NCBI GenBank assembly: GCA_016081115.2
Contig: CM071928.1
Location: forward strand, 82,532,477 to 82,596,476
Direction of reading: 5' to 3'
Source: Rehmannia glutinosa
Lineage: Eukaryota > Streptophyta > Magnoliopsida > Lamiales > Orobanchaceae
Length of the DNA: 64,000 nucleotides
The notes beneath the pieces are model-generated. The model was given only the letters and a program-made list of their open reading frames with translations, searched no databases and had not been told where the DNA came from. Every line of letters begins with the position of its first letter. Position 1 is the stretch's first letter. Below, in pieces: positions 12,091-24,236 of this stretch. A program made the position numbers and the translations under genes.

Positions 12091-12845
12091 TATTGGGGGG
12101 ACAACCTTTTTTTCCAACAAATTAGGTGATTAAACAAAGAGCACGACAATGACATTTATTCCCAAACTTTCGGCTCCTTGTTTTTAGGGGAATCAACCAA
12201 TTTTGTTTTTTTCTTAATCAAGCCTAGTATTTAAAAAAAAATTGGAAAATTGCCCAAATTTTCGGCCATTCTAATTAAGGGAGTCAAGACCATTTTTTTA
12301 ATCTTGTAACATCACTTACCCAACACTCCCAACACTCTTCATTTCATACTTAGCACAAAAACACAAGACTTACTCCCATTTTCCTCTCTAAAGGATCAAA
12401 TTCATCAAACATAAGGTAAGAAAATCTTTACTTCTTCCAACTCTATTTTTTTTTCTCAATCCTCAACCTTATACCTTCACATTCTAATCATATTGTATCC
12501 TTCTCATTGAGGTACCCTTAGAAGAATTTCTTGAAGAATTAAGAGACTAGACTTGACTACAAGCTTGTAGAAGAAATTCAAGACTACACACAATTAAGGT
12601 GAGAAAATTATGGTTTAGCATTTTTCCTCTTGACATTATGAAGAATTAATTTTTGACTCAAGGATTTGAATTTTTGGAACTTAGGGGCTGACCTACACCA
12701 TCTCAAGTTGAAGTTAGAAACGTAAAGGAAAAATTCCATTTTTAGAGACTACTTGAAGGCATCATGGTAAGTAGTAGCCATTTAATCCTATTAAATCCCT
12801 TTAAAATTTGAGACTTTAATTTTAACACCAAAATATGGTTTTGGA
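12071..12845 (+). repeat. 3' LTR of the gypsy element, first remaining piece
   Basis: Matches 7430-8205 of the 5' LTR. It begins inside the LTR at a ccccgactttcggccatagg junction, where the 5' LTR reads ccccaactttcggccatagg. The first ~420 LTR bases and all of pol are missing, consistent with deletion through short homology. It ends at the copia TSD TTGGA (12841-12845). Confidence 0.88.
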
Positions 12846-13311
12846 TGTTGGATCATAATCCAACATTGGGCTTATATGTGAAATAATTATGCATTGTGGA
12901 CTGTCAATTAATGTTAAGCCCATTTTATAAGTGATCAAATTAGGTTTAAGGAATTGGGCTTTAATATATCTAATAGGGTGTGGGCCTTTAATGTGTAGAG
13001 ACTTAATGGGTTATTCCTGTTTTAATGATGGGCTAAAATAGGGCACCCAATATAACACAGTTATATAAGGGTTATGGTCCCTAGGTCACACGTCTACGAT
13101 ATTCTATTCTGCTATCCCATCGTCAGAAAGAAACCTACGGAGAAAACTAAAGGGTTCTCGAAAAGCTTGAGGCGTGTAGATCTAGAAGGCGGATCCCAGG
13201 ATTCAAGCATTATGGATTGACGCTTCCGCAATCTAGTCTTTTGATTCTTGATAATTCGATATGAACGCTCCTGGATTAAAGTGATGTTATTCACTAAAGT
13301 TTATTCCAACA
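12846..13311 (+). repeat. 5' LTR of the 12846-46564 copia element
   Basis: TG...CA termini, matching 46093-46564 with roughly a dozen small differences by eye, many of them short indels. The LTR begins with an inverted pair, TTGGATCATAATCCAA, which could form a hairpin at the extreme end. Confidence 0.92.
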
Positions 13312-13313
13312 AG

Positions 13314-13325
13314 TGGTATCAGAGC
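13314..13325 (+). other. Primer binding site (tRNA-iMet) of copia 12846-46564
   Basis: tggtatcagagc two bases after the left LTR, the standard plant copia primer site complementary to the 3' end of initiator tRNA-Met. Confidence 0.9.
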
Positions 13326-14589
13326 AACTTCATATTGAGTTATTGGGAATCGAGCTTATTTCGAATATTATATTCGGATTGTTGAATTTTCGGATCGTAT
13401 TTGGCTTTCATTGATTCAGCTTAATTCAGAATATTTTGAATCTAATTACCCTAGTTTTGGGTCAATGTTTTTTGTGGATTCATCTTTAAACTGTTGCTAA
13501 TCTATGTTGCTTTTAGAATTGAGATATTTTGGAATTTGCGTATTTCATCCAGTCTTCAGATATGATTTCTTAATTGTAGATGTTAGTTTGGATTCAGATT
13601 ATAAGAATTTGGGCCAATTTATAAGGTTTCACGTTCCAGCATTATATTTATAATATTGCAAGAAACCTGTGTGCTTTTCTCTTTTGCCGCGAGGGGACAT
13701 CCAACCAGGCAGCAATTTGGAGTTTGGACGGGGCCTGGGGGCGGGCTACTGAGCGATAAGGTGATGACAATTTAAAGCGACGGTTTGCAGCGAGCGCGAT
13801 GGGCTCCACGTTGTGCCGTTTGTTTGGGGCCGTCGAAGTAGTCGTCCGATTGCTCCCGCTGTTTGTCGGCGAAGGATGGCGGGGTTGTGGATCTGGTCGG
13901 TGGGCTGGCAACTGTGCTAAAGGTAACAAGATTTATTTTAAGGGCCCATTTACTGTTTATGGAAAATTTGGGGTTCATTGAAAAATGTTTTAATTTTGAG
14001 GTTCAATTAAAGTTTGTTTATTTTTTAAAATTGGCCTCAAATAATAAGGAAAACTCTAAATTAAGTTTAATCTTGGAATTTAAATTTTAAATTCGAATAA
14101 TGGTATGGATTATATATGTTGAGATGAATTAATTGAAGCAACATGTCACCAAAGTGACCTCTCTTGTGTAAATTAATTTATTTTGAAATATAAAAGGTTG
14201 TGCGCGTGTAACTTATGTGAATATTAACCGGCCCAAAGGAAGGTGAATATTTATCAGAATTGACGCGTGCAATCGCGGGTAATAAACGCGTGATAATTAT
14301 TCGGGTTTACATATGAACACTAAATCGGCCCAAAGGAAGGTTTATTGTTTGATATGGTCTTATTATCAGTGTTTGATTACCGCACCAAGATGTCAATTAC
14401 AAGTTAATATTTTGTCCAAAGATGAAATATTAATGGAGTGCCGGTGTCTTGAGATGGGATTTACCATTATTTGAATTTATTATTAGGATTCCGAGATTTA
14501 TGTGAGCATGATTTGTGTATTGTTTATTTTCGGAGTTTAGTTTTGAATATTCCTGCTTATATTTCTGTCAGCATCAATATAGCTTTTAT
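13326..14589 (+). other. Leader / decayed 5' internal region of copia 12846-46564
   Basis: No intact ORF. It contains a GC-rich block at about 13680-13930 that stands out from AT-rich surroundings and that I cannot assign. The remaining part is AT-rich with short pieces such as LRAHLLFMENLGF that might be gag remnants. The N-terminal half of gag should lie here and is not recognisable. Confidence 0.4.
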
Positions 14590-15300
14590 GTTAAAAGGGC
14601 ACTTTATCTAGAAAGGTCACTATAGCTAAGGAATTTCTTGCGGATATTGAGAAAATATTTGTCGAGAACGAAAGGCTCAGATTAGTACGCTTTTGACAAA
14701 CATGATCTCAGTCAGGTATGAGAGTAAAGGCAATATCAAGAATAAGTTATAGATATGTCTCGTATTGCTTTGAGGATTTGCTAGTGCATTTAGTTTTTGA
14801 TATCTCTTTCGACACGTTTAGCCTTGATTTAAGGTGAGTCGACAGTTAAAAAGAGTTTTACTCTCTAAATGAGTCATCTCATACTGCGCTCAGAAAGAGA
14901 AAAGGTTAACACAATATGAGACAAAAGGGGCTAACATTGCCTTAACTTCACAGAATAAAAGGCAAGGAATTAAAAATATAGAAGGAGGAAAGTGATTTTG
15001 CTCGATTATGGTTTGTTTTGAGGTTAACTTAACTTCAGTTTCCTGGCACACATGGTGGAAAGATTTTAGTTCATCAACTCACACCAGTGTATCTGTAAGG
15101 GGTTTCCATTGCCAAAAGCTAAATGATGGTGAAAGATACATCAAAATAGGCAAAGACAAGACAATTATGGTTGAAATAATAGGAAAATATAGATTATTGT
15201 TAAGTACTAGATTTTATTTGAATCTTGATGAGACATTTATTTGGAACTTGACTTCTATTTCTGCTTTGGACAAATTCGGTTATTCTTGTTCATTCAGAAA
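14590..15300 (+). pseudogene. Copia gag C-terminus and protease remnants
   Basis: Around 14615-14690 the reading AKEFLADIEKIFVENERLR fits the UBN2/gag segment of copia. From 15008 a 98-codon ORF covers the aspartic protease: SWHTWWKDFSSSTHTSVS corresponds to the usual W-x-D-S-G-A-S-T-H-I-S active-site region, with the catalytic aspartate present but DSGA changed to DFSS. It is followed by ISALDKFGYSCSF, the conserved block before integrase. Inactive. Confidence 0.75.
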
Positions 15301-15320
15301 TTGAAAATTTAGCTTGTCTC

Positions 15321-16488
15321 ATGATTCAAAATCGGTTAGTTCCAGTTCTTTACAATAACCTTTATTTTACAGATATTATTGTTTCATCCAACAAGTCGCT
15401 ACTTTTAAGTACTCGAGGTTTAAGTAGAAAAACAAACCAACAAAAGATATTTGTAGCCAATTGGATTCCAGGCGTCTTAGAACTTATATATATGGATATT
15501 TGTGGACCGTTCCATATGGTTGCTTGGAATGGTCAACAATATATAATAACGTTTATAGACGATATTTTAGATATGGCTACAAGTTATTATTCATGAAAAG
15601 TCACAATCACTAGACGTGTTCAAATTCTATAAGGCTGAAGTTGAGAATTAACTCAACAAAAGGATTTAAAACATCACATCTGATCGTGGTGGTGTATGCA
15701 ACGATAGATATGATGGTTTAGGTGAACGTCTAGGATCGTTTGCTAATTCCTATAGGAATGCAGTATCGTCCCATAGTACACTAAATCGGGTTTGCCATTA
15801 TGAATAATGTTGCTAAAGGACGAAATATAATGCTTAAGGATATGGTGAGGAGTATGATTAGACATTCTACCTTACCAGAATCACTATAGGAAGAAGCATT
15901 TAAGGCTGCAGCATATATCTTTAGTAAGGTTTCCAACTAAAGCGACTAACATAATCCTTTTATGAACTTTAGACGGGCAACAAACCTAGTCTGAAGCACT
16001 TGCACGTTTGGGAATGTCTATCTGAGGCAAGGCCTTACAAAGCCTAATGAGAAGAAACTGGACTTAAGGACAGTTAGTTGTTATTTTCTTGGATACTCTT
16101 AAAAGTCCAAAAGGTATAAATTTTATGATCCCACAACCAAGGCTATTTCTAAGTCGTTAAATGCTTGGCTCTTTGAGGATGTTGAGTTTGCGGGGGGAGA
16201 TAGAGTTAAGGACCTTGTCTTTGAAGAGGAATATGTCGATATTCTCACATGTGTTGTTGGCATTGATCGGAATTTCATTCCTGACCTTGTTCAAGACACA
16301 AATCAAGACAATATCGGAGAACCTCCTGTTTCAGAAATTATTCCAGATGAACAAACTCTACAACCTCAAGAACTCATGCCATTAAGGAGATCCACTACGA
16401 AAAGAAGAAGTGCAATGCCAGATGATTACATTGTATTTCTCCAAGAAAATGAGGTTGACATTTGAATGATGGAAGATGATCTAATCAA
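15321..16488 (+). pseudogene. Copia integrase remnant
   Basis: The ORF at 15321-15596 ends with IYMDICGPFHMVAWNGQQY and FIDD, the start of the rve integrase core. The zinc finger before it is damaged. Further core and C-terminal traces run to about 16150 in shifting frames (VVVYATIDMMV area, later TGNKPSLKHLHVWECLSEARPYKPNEKKLDLRTVSCYFLGYS-like readings). A Ser/Pro spacer follows, interrupted at 16493 by the Sirevirus-like insertion. Confidence 0.7.
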
Positions 16489-16493
16489 CTTCT

Positions 16494-17997
16494 TGTAAGT
16501 CCAAGCGGCTACGATAATCTAGAGGGGGGGTGAATAGATTATCTCCATCTTTTCGATTTCACCCTCTTTTTCGAACCAAATGCTCAAACACAATAATAAA
16601 GGTGCGGAATGTAAACAACACGCGTCGATTTATAGTAGTTGAACCCACCTAGGGCCTAATCTACTACCACCCCAGTATATCCGGGATGGATTTCAAAAAA
16701 GAAAAAGAATTTTATTAATTAACAAAATTAATACAAATTCAACTTACAACACCTTGAAGAGCACCACACTCTTCTACAACACCACCTTTGGAGATTACCA
16801 CAATCTCCCTTTGAAAATTACCACAATCTTCCTTCAACGGCACCTTGTGAAGATTACCACAATATTCAACCTTGAAGAATACCAAATTCTTCAACACCTC
16901 AATAAGAAGATCACCACAATCTTCTAGCACCTATCACCTAGATCATCCAAGTGTGCTCTTACCACAAGAACACTCACAAGGATATCTTGTGTTTGAATGA
17001 TAACCAAAAATCAAGATTACAACTCAATAATGAATATTACAATTTGAGTGCAAAGTGTAATCAAGAATAGCCTAGACCTCAAGGATGTGAAAGTGAAAAG
17101 CTAGGCAAAAATACAACAAGAATAATAACAATGAAGAACAAATATTTGCTTGAAGTGTATCTTGTTGTGTTGTATCTCAATTGTTGTGTTGGTTGCTCCA
17201 AAACTTCCTCTATTTATAGGAGATGATTGATCAAGCATAGGCTTCTCTTGGAGATTGAAAATCTACAGAAAAATACAATTAAAATCAAGAATATAGCTGC
17301 TAGAAATCAATCCCACATTTTAAGGAAATATGCCTGCTGTCAAACGGTCATATTTTTCTTTGTCAAAATGCACAGGCGACGGTCGCCGCACGAAATAGAA
17401 GTTGAAATGAACATATCACAAATTAACACGGGGCGACCGGTCGATGTAGGGTCCGACCGGTCGTCCCCCATTTCAGTTGATCCCCCTCAATGGATTTGAG
17501 TGAAAAAAATCATTCTGTTTCGTTTCAACACAAAGTGCAGTCGACCCCCTGGGCGGCTTATCGATCGACCGGACCGGTCGACGCCTAGGCGACCGGTCGA
17601 CCTGCTTGATTTTTCTTTCGTCTCATTTTCTGTTTCAAAAATCATCTTCAGGTACGGGTTACCCTATAGGGCGACCGGTTGACCTCAAAACAAAAGTGTT
17701 ATCCAATTTTATATCGAAAATAAACTTCAAGAAATACTCCAAAAAATAGTGAAAAGATTTTAGACCGATCGGGAGTATTAGGACAACATTTAGAAACATT
17801 GTTTTGGTGTAAAAATACATTAACAGAAAATCATTAAAAGTGTTGTCCAATTTTGTCGAAAATAAAACTTGAAGAAATACTCCGGAAAATATTAAAATCA
17901 TTTTAAATCATTTAGGAGTATTTGGACAACCTTTAAAACCATTGTTTTGGTGTAAAATCAAAATCATCAAAATCATGATAAAACCATTTATCAAACA
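16494..17997 (-). repeat. LTR1 of the tandem Sirevirus-like element
   Basis: 1504 bases, TGTAAGTCCAAGCGG to ATCAAACA. It holds a cluster of the 10-bp palindrome CGACCGGTCG (17434, 17454 and 17590, with near copies at about 17572 and 17672) in an otherwise AT-rich LTR. The block at 16735-16930 carries repeated gattaccacaatctt-type units that keep a short ORF open on the minus strand by chance. Confidence 0.92.
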
Positions 17998-19592
17998 ATC
18001 TCCCCCTTTTTGATGATTACAAACCAAAATAATTTTAACGAGGTCGATTTTGAAAACAAAATAATTTTTTAGGTTAAAGAGAACTATCCGTTGTGGCGAC
18101 AACATTCCGTGCAATAAACACAAGGATGGGAGTAGAGATTCAAACATATATTACAAATGCTCCCCTATCAATATGCACAACAAGAGTTATATAGAAGCAA
18201 CTTAAATATAAGCTAAAATCTTAGCTTTTCAATATTGAGCTTAAGTATCAATAACTTAAAAGCTCCCCCTGTCAAAGAGACATCATTAGAAACATAAATA
18301 CGTTCATACTACAACCAATGGACCAAGAATCATACATAACCATAATAAATCAAGTGGACATAGTATGATCCACAACTTATGGCTTTACATAGCCACAACT
18401 TATAGCTTCTTTTCGTGACGCTTATCTTAGCTTCTTTGAGCTAAAGAGCTTATAACCTGTTTCTCCCCCTTTGGAATCATCAAAAAGAATGTTAGCAAGA
18501 TAAATACATCATATATTCATATCAAAGTGCGCAACTAAACCGATGTATCGAGCTATTTGAACATTGAAGCTTATAAACCAAATAGGAGGGAAAAGTCGAA
18601 TCATACGACTTGTAGAGGTTTATGAAAACTTATTTGATAAGCAAGACATGATCTTTATAAATGTATAAGACTTTTGAAATCGAGAGAATCATGTAGATGA
18701 TGAATTTTTCATTGAAACGTTTTATCGAACACTTGGCGGGCGTCAAAAATTGAAAAGAATATATATAGCCCTTGTAAATGAAATCAAGCCAAGTTTTTCA
18801 TCACCAAATGCAATTTAATAAATATCATTCATCAACAATCAATAAGCTCATCACAAACATATACTAATTTCATCAAGATAGTACATATAGGCCAAGTTCT
18901 CAAGGGTTCAACCCAATTGAGATTAAGGAAGTAGAATTCTTACCATTTGATCGGTAAAGACGAGCAATGATGATGATAGTCGAGCTAGATAATCCCCAAA
19001 ATATATAATTCATGCATCAAAACTCATTTGAAGTGAATTGTGTGTGAAATTTGCAAAGGGGACGAAAAATGAACCAAAAAGCCAAAAATGCTAAGTTTGG
19101 AAAACAAAACCATTTTTAACCAAAAAATCCCTTAGGGCAACCGGTCATGGGCAAGGGCGACCGGTCGGCCTTGCTCCAGTCAGCCCACTGTTTGAGTTCT
19201 GTCTCAAAATTCAAGTTTGATCCAAAAATCCAATTTTTCGCCCCTAGGTTTTAAAAACGTGCAAAATGCAAACGTAGACCTCATTCAATATACATTATGT
19301 CATGATCAAGCTCGAAATGAGGTAAAATACTCGGCGGTGGGTGATTAAAAAGTCCGCGAGTTATCCTTGAGACGGAATTAAACACATCTCAAGTTTTTGT
19401 TAAAAACTCAATCCCTTTTAAAAAAAAACAACGAATATCAATATATTTAGTTCGATGATGACGAACTATATTTTGAATAATTTTCACCGGACTTGTTATC
19501 CCAAAAAAATAAGAACGTTTTAAAAGCTTTGGATGAACAAGTCATAAGAAGAAGTGCCTTATAAATATTTGAAAATTTCTTTTAACGGCACT
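17998..19592 (-). other. Internal-1, 3' non-coding part
   Basis: No supported ORF. It starts at the polypurine tract (18000-18011, tccccctttttg on the plus strand) and includes about 140 bases (near 18257-18400) absent from internal-2. An exact CGACCGGTCG is at 19158-19167. Otherwise AT-rich sequence co-linear with 24237-25687. Confidence 0.75.
18000..18011 (-). other. Polypurine tract next to LTR1
   Basis: Minus-strand reading caaaaaggggga, immediately before the LTR. This AAAAAGGGGGA form is typical of Sirevirus copia elements. The equivalent in internal-2 is at 24238-24250. Confidence 0.85.
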
Positions 19593-20034
19593 TTAATGAG
19601 ATTCGTTGGGATAATTTTTGAAGTCGAGCATATAGACATAAGGCATATGGAATGTCGAGTCTATAGACATAATACAAGAAAACATACCTCGAATTTGTTT
19701 GTCAACTGACATGCCTTTCTCAACCTTTGTCAATCTCTTCATTGGTAGCCATAGAGGTTGAGATGATTCTTCCTTCTTCAATGCCTAACTCTTTCAAGAG
19801 TTCTTTTGAAATGTAACCATCTACTTGGCATTGAATGATTTGAAGTCCAAGCAAGAAATTGAGCTCCCCCATCATGCTCATTTCAAGTACACCTTGCATC
19901 AACTTGGAAAAATATCTTGCACAAATATTCATTAGTAGTACCAAAAATATTCTCATAAATATGCACAAGTAAACAATCTTGCCCTTTTTCAAAAACAAGG
20001 AGAGTAGTATCAACTTTACCTCTTGTAAAATCAT
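19593..20034 (-). pseudogene. Reverse transcriptase scrap in internal-1
   Basis: Minus-strand peptide with LMQGVLEMSMMGELNFLLGLQI and ISKELLKELGIEEGR then STSMATNEE. This is the segment just after the YVDD motif in Sirevirus reverse transcriptase. The catalytic motif itself is destroyed and nothing upstream of it remains, so this is a leftover of a large internal deletion. Confidence 0.85.
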
Positions 20035-21594
20035 TTAGCAAAAATAGATAAGTCTATCAACCGTACAAGGCCTTTTATAAAAAACATTTGGCCTAGAAAA
20101 AATTTTAAACCCCGGAGGTTGTTTTACAAAGACTTCTTCTAGAATAAAACCATTGAGAGAATTGGATTAAACATCCATTTTGTAAAGCTTGAAATTTTCT
20201 TAAAACAAGAATGGGCAAGTAAAATGCAAATAGCTACTAAATGTGCTATGAGTGCAAATGTTACATCAAAATCAATTACCTTCTTCTAGAAAATACCTTC
20301 GAGCTACTAACCTTGCCTTAGTTCGACCAATGTTGCCTTGGTTATCGATTTTGTTAGGAATACCCTTTTTGTCTACTTCATTACTATCATCATAGGGCAT
20401 CCAATTTGTCTACAAGGTGTTCACAATAGAACATATACATCCAAATATTTTGAGGTAACTAATATTTGGAGTACTTCATTTCTCATCTACACAACTTAAC
20501 AAACTCATTAACGGCATCGCTTATATAAAAAATAGCCCAAGTGTAAAAACATGTCTCAATCATCAATCACAAAATATCTTGCAAAAGAGCATAGTAGTAA
20601 GAGACACTTTATATATATAGACCATGAAGCAAGAAACACATACTATGCATTTAGAAGATCATCAAGAGTCTAAAAAATCATGCAAGTTCAAATAAGCTTA
20701 AGAAAGCTACAAAAGGTCTCTTTTGAAATTTGAAAATCCGATAGCATATAATTGAGACCTCATTTAAAAGAAGTATTTGAACAAAAGTTGACAAAACAAA
20801 TATGTGCAATCAAATATCGAATAGTGCCTTTCAAAAAAAATCTAAAAATCCTCTTAATGGCACTTGTATGAACTACTATGAAAAACAAGCACATAGGTAT
20901 ATGGCAATACATATATCGTGTCTATAAGAGTAAGAGTAACACAAGTAAACATACCTCGATAATTTATGCATTTCTTGACAAAATGGCCATTTGTGAAAAT
21001 ATGTAAATCCTACACAATTCTTAAAACAAATCTAGCACAAATCATAATGATAAAAGTGTAGGCTAAGAGATATCACAAGTAAGCTCATGCCATAAAAATC
21101 CATAAGAGATGATAATACACTTTAGTCTACAAAAATGCACAAGAGTTTTAAAAACATCATACAAGGTCTTCTTTTTCAAAAAATTTTTAAAAATACAAAT
21201 AAGTTTTGAAGACCTTAATTTAAAATTTAAATACATGAAAACTCATTTTGCAATTAAGACACAAATAAAAACATGCATAGAAATAAGATAAAATGCATAT
21301 TTAAATGGGGAGATACGGATTACCAATTACGCCATTTCCATGGGTTGTGCCGTTCCCATTGTTGATGATATCTTCCCTTTGAGAAGTCACTTTGTTGATG
21401 ATGACTTCTTTGATTGCTCCATTTCAAGGTTTGTTGCTTTCCCATTGTTGAAAGTCTCTTCTTCTTTGAAAATCATCTTGTTGATGATGTCTTTGCCATT
21501 TCAAGATTGTGTTCTTCCCATTTTTGATTGTACCCTCTTCTTGGAAATTGGCTTTGTTGAGAATAGTTTCTCCTTCTTTGATCAAATGAAACGG
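20035..21594 (-). other. Internal-1, between gag and the reverse transcriptase scrap
   Basis: AT-rich with no pol recognisable. A block at about 20826-20965 is a diverged copy of 19550-19695: both have agtgcctt...ggcactt, a gtctata tract and acatacctcga. The segment at 21340-21590 is the decayed Gln/Arg-rich end of gag, better preserved in internal-2. Confidence 0.65.
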
Positions 21595-22836
21595 TCATTT
21601 GATGCCTTCTTGGCGGTATGAATTTCTTTGATCATTATTTTGCCGTGTACCTAATATGACATTATTTTGTGGTACCCTCAAGTGTTTGGGTCCTTTAGGA
21701 TTAGCTTTGAGACTTTTAGGTCTCCAATAATGATTAGAGCTATTTCTAGCCCGACAAGTATTAGCCGTATGACCCTTTTTACCGCAATAGAAGCATGTAA
21801 TAATTCTAGGAGCATAATGACCAACATGCTTAGAGACTTGATTCTTTTTCATATGATTGACAACATTAAGCTTATGATCAAGTTCTAGTTTTGAATTATC
21901 ACAACAATCAACAATTTCATCGGTACTCAAGTCGGATTTAGATAAATCTTTTTTTATGCAATTAATATCCTCAACAAGAGTACTATTTTCTTTTTCAAGG
22001 TTTCTAACCTTGTCAAGTATGGTGGTGTGAGCACATGATAGTGATTCATAGGAGGTAAATAAACTATCCTTATCTTTTTTCAAAACATTGAATTCCTTTT
22101 TCAAATTTTTGTATTTAACGAATAAGCTTTGGAATTCATTTTGAAGTTCATCATAATCATTTTGCAAATCACTATAATCATTTTGTATGACAATACCATA
22201 ATAAGTAGAGGGTTTAAGACATACCTCATTTTCTTCTTCGATGCCCATAAAACATTTTTCGACTTCATCATCGGAAGTTATAGGAGGCTCATCCCATATG
22301 GTTGGATTTGATGTTGTATCCATTTGAGAAGTAGATGTTTTTGAGTTGCTCCTATCATTTGCAAATACTCCATAGATGGCTTCTAATTTTGGCCATACTT
22401 CATGTTCCGATCGAATTCCTACAATATGTTCATATTCCAAATTAGTAAATGAACAAAACAAAATATTGAGAGCTTTACCGTTTAAGGAGATGATTTTCTT
22501 TTCTTCATCATTAAGCTCTTTGAAGCCTTTGGAGGTGTGTGGTGTATCTTTCATCGAAATGGATTCTCCATTTATGGCAGTGTTCCAATTATCAAACCCG
22601 CAACCTTGTAAATAGCATTCCATTCTTTCTTTCCAAAATATAAAATATTTGGGATCAAACCGAGGTGGCTTGGTGGTGGAGGTGCCGGAAAGATGAGCTT
22701 CGTTCGTAGCCGACGATCGTTTCTCTTCACTCGCGATGTGAAACGAGCTTGCCAAAGAGTTTGGCTCTGATACCACTTGTAAGTCCAAGCGGCTACGATA
22801 ATCTAGAGGGGGTGAATAGATTATCTCCATCTTTTC
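21595..22836 (-). pseudogene. Gag of internal-1 (open but non-autonomous)
   Basis: Long open frame on the minus strand. The frame is open from a possible ATG at 22836 inside LTR2, through the primer site (read as VVSEPN), into gag. The next ATG, at about 22622, lies within the gag domain (ERMECYLQGC). Domains: UBN2/DUF4219-like capsid (PPRFDPKYFIFWKERMECY; HIVGIRSEHEVWPKLEAIYG), an acidic spacer, a long coiled coil (about 22200-21930; NDYDELQNEFQSLFVKYKNL, LEKENSTLVEDI), then one CCHC knuckle CFYCGKKGHTANTC near 21790. It packages RNA in the particle. It is the most intact coding segment of the nest and is paralogous to 27730-28849. Confidence 0.85.
22763..22775 (-). other. Primer binding site of internal-1 (tRNA-iMet)
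   Basis: Minus-strand tggtatcagagcc, two bases from LTR2. Intact. Confidence 0.9.
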
Positions 22837-24236
22837 GATTTCGCCCTCTTTTTCGAACCAAATGCTCAAACACAATAATAAAGGTGCGGAATGTAAACAA
22901 CACGCGTTGATTTATAGTAGTTCAACCCACCTAGGGCCTAATCTACTACCACCCCAAAGATATCGGGATGGATTTCAAAAAAGAAAAAGAATTATATTAA
23001 TTACCAAAATTAATACAAATTCAACTTACAACACCTTGAAGAGCACCACACTCTTCTACAACACCACCTTTGGAGATTACCACAATCTCCCTTTGAAGAT
23101 TACCACAATCTTCCTTCAACGGCACCTTGTGAAGATTACCACAATCTTCAACCTTGAAGAATACCAAATTATTCAACACCTCAATAAGAAGATCACCACA
23201 ATCTTCTAGCACCTATCACCTAGATCATCCAAGTGTGCTCTTACCACAAGAACACTCACAATGATATCTTGTGTTTGAATGATAACCAAAAATCAAGATT
23301 ACAACTCAATAATGAATATTACAATTTGAGTGCAAAGTGTAATCAAGATTAGCCTAGACCTCAAGGATGTGAAAGTGAAAAGCTAGGCAAAAATACAACA
23401 AGAATAATAACAATGAAGAACAAATATTTGCTTGAAGTGTATCTTGTTGTGTTGTATCTCAATTGTTGTGTTGGTTGCTCCAAAACTTCCTCTATTTATA
23501 GGAGATGATTGATCAAGCATAGGCTCCTCTTGGGGATTGAAAATCTACAGAAAAATACAATTAAAATCAAGAATATAGTTGTTAGAAATCAATCCCACAT
23601 TTTAAGGAAATATGTCTGCTATCAAACGGTCATATTTTTCTTTGTCAGCCTTTGCGGCGACGGTCGCATTTAAATAAAAGTTGAAATGAACATATCCCAA
23701 ATTAACACGGGTGGTGGGTCGACGTAGGGTCCGACCGGTCGTCCCCCATTTCAACCGGTCCCCTCAATGGGTTTGAGTGAAAAAAATCATTCGTGTTTCA
23801 ACACAAACTTGCAGTACTGGGTCGGCGCCCGGATGCACTTGGCCGACTGCTTGATTTTTCTTCCGTCTCATTTTTTTTCAAAAATCATCTTCGGGACGGG
23901 TTGCCCTATGGGTGCGACCGGTTGACCTCAAAACAAAAGTGTTATCCAATTTTATATCGAAAATAAACTTCAAGAAATACTCAGAAAAATAGTGAAAATA
24001 TTTTAGGATCGGGAGTATTAGGACAACATTTAGAAACATTTTTTGGTGTAAAAATACATTATGAGAAAATCATTAAAAGTGTTGTCCAATTTTGTCGAAA
24101 ATAAAACTTGAAGAAATACTCCAGAAAATATTAAAATCATTTTAAATCATTTAGGAGTATTTGGACAACCTTTAAAACCATTGTTTTGGTGTAAAATCAA
24201 AATCATCAAAATCATGATAAAACCATTTATCAAACA
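22778..24236 (-). repeat. LTR2, shared middle LTR of the tandem element
   Basis: 1459 bases with the same ends as LTR1. It serves as 5' LTR for internal-1 and 3' LTR for internal-2. Differences from LTR1 and LTR3 concentrate in the CG-rich palindrome block (23650-23930), where bases are missing relative to LTR1. Confidence 0.92.

Noticed and set aside
16739..16930. Repeated short ORF on the minus strand in each LTR (also 23021-23212 and 29112-29309)
   Set aside because: It lies in an internal short-period repeat (gattaccacaatctt) of the LTR, and low-complexity repetition explains the open frame.
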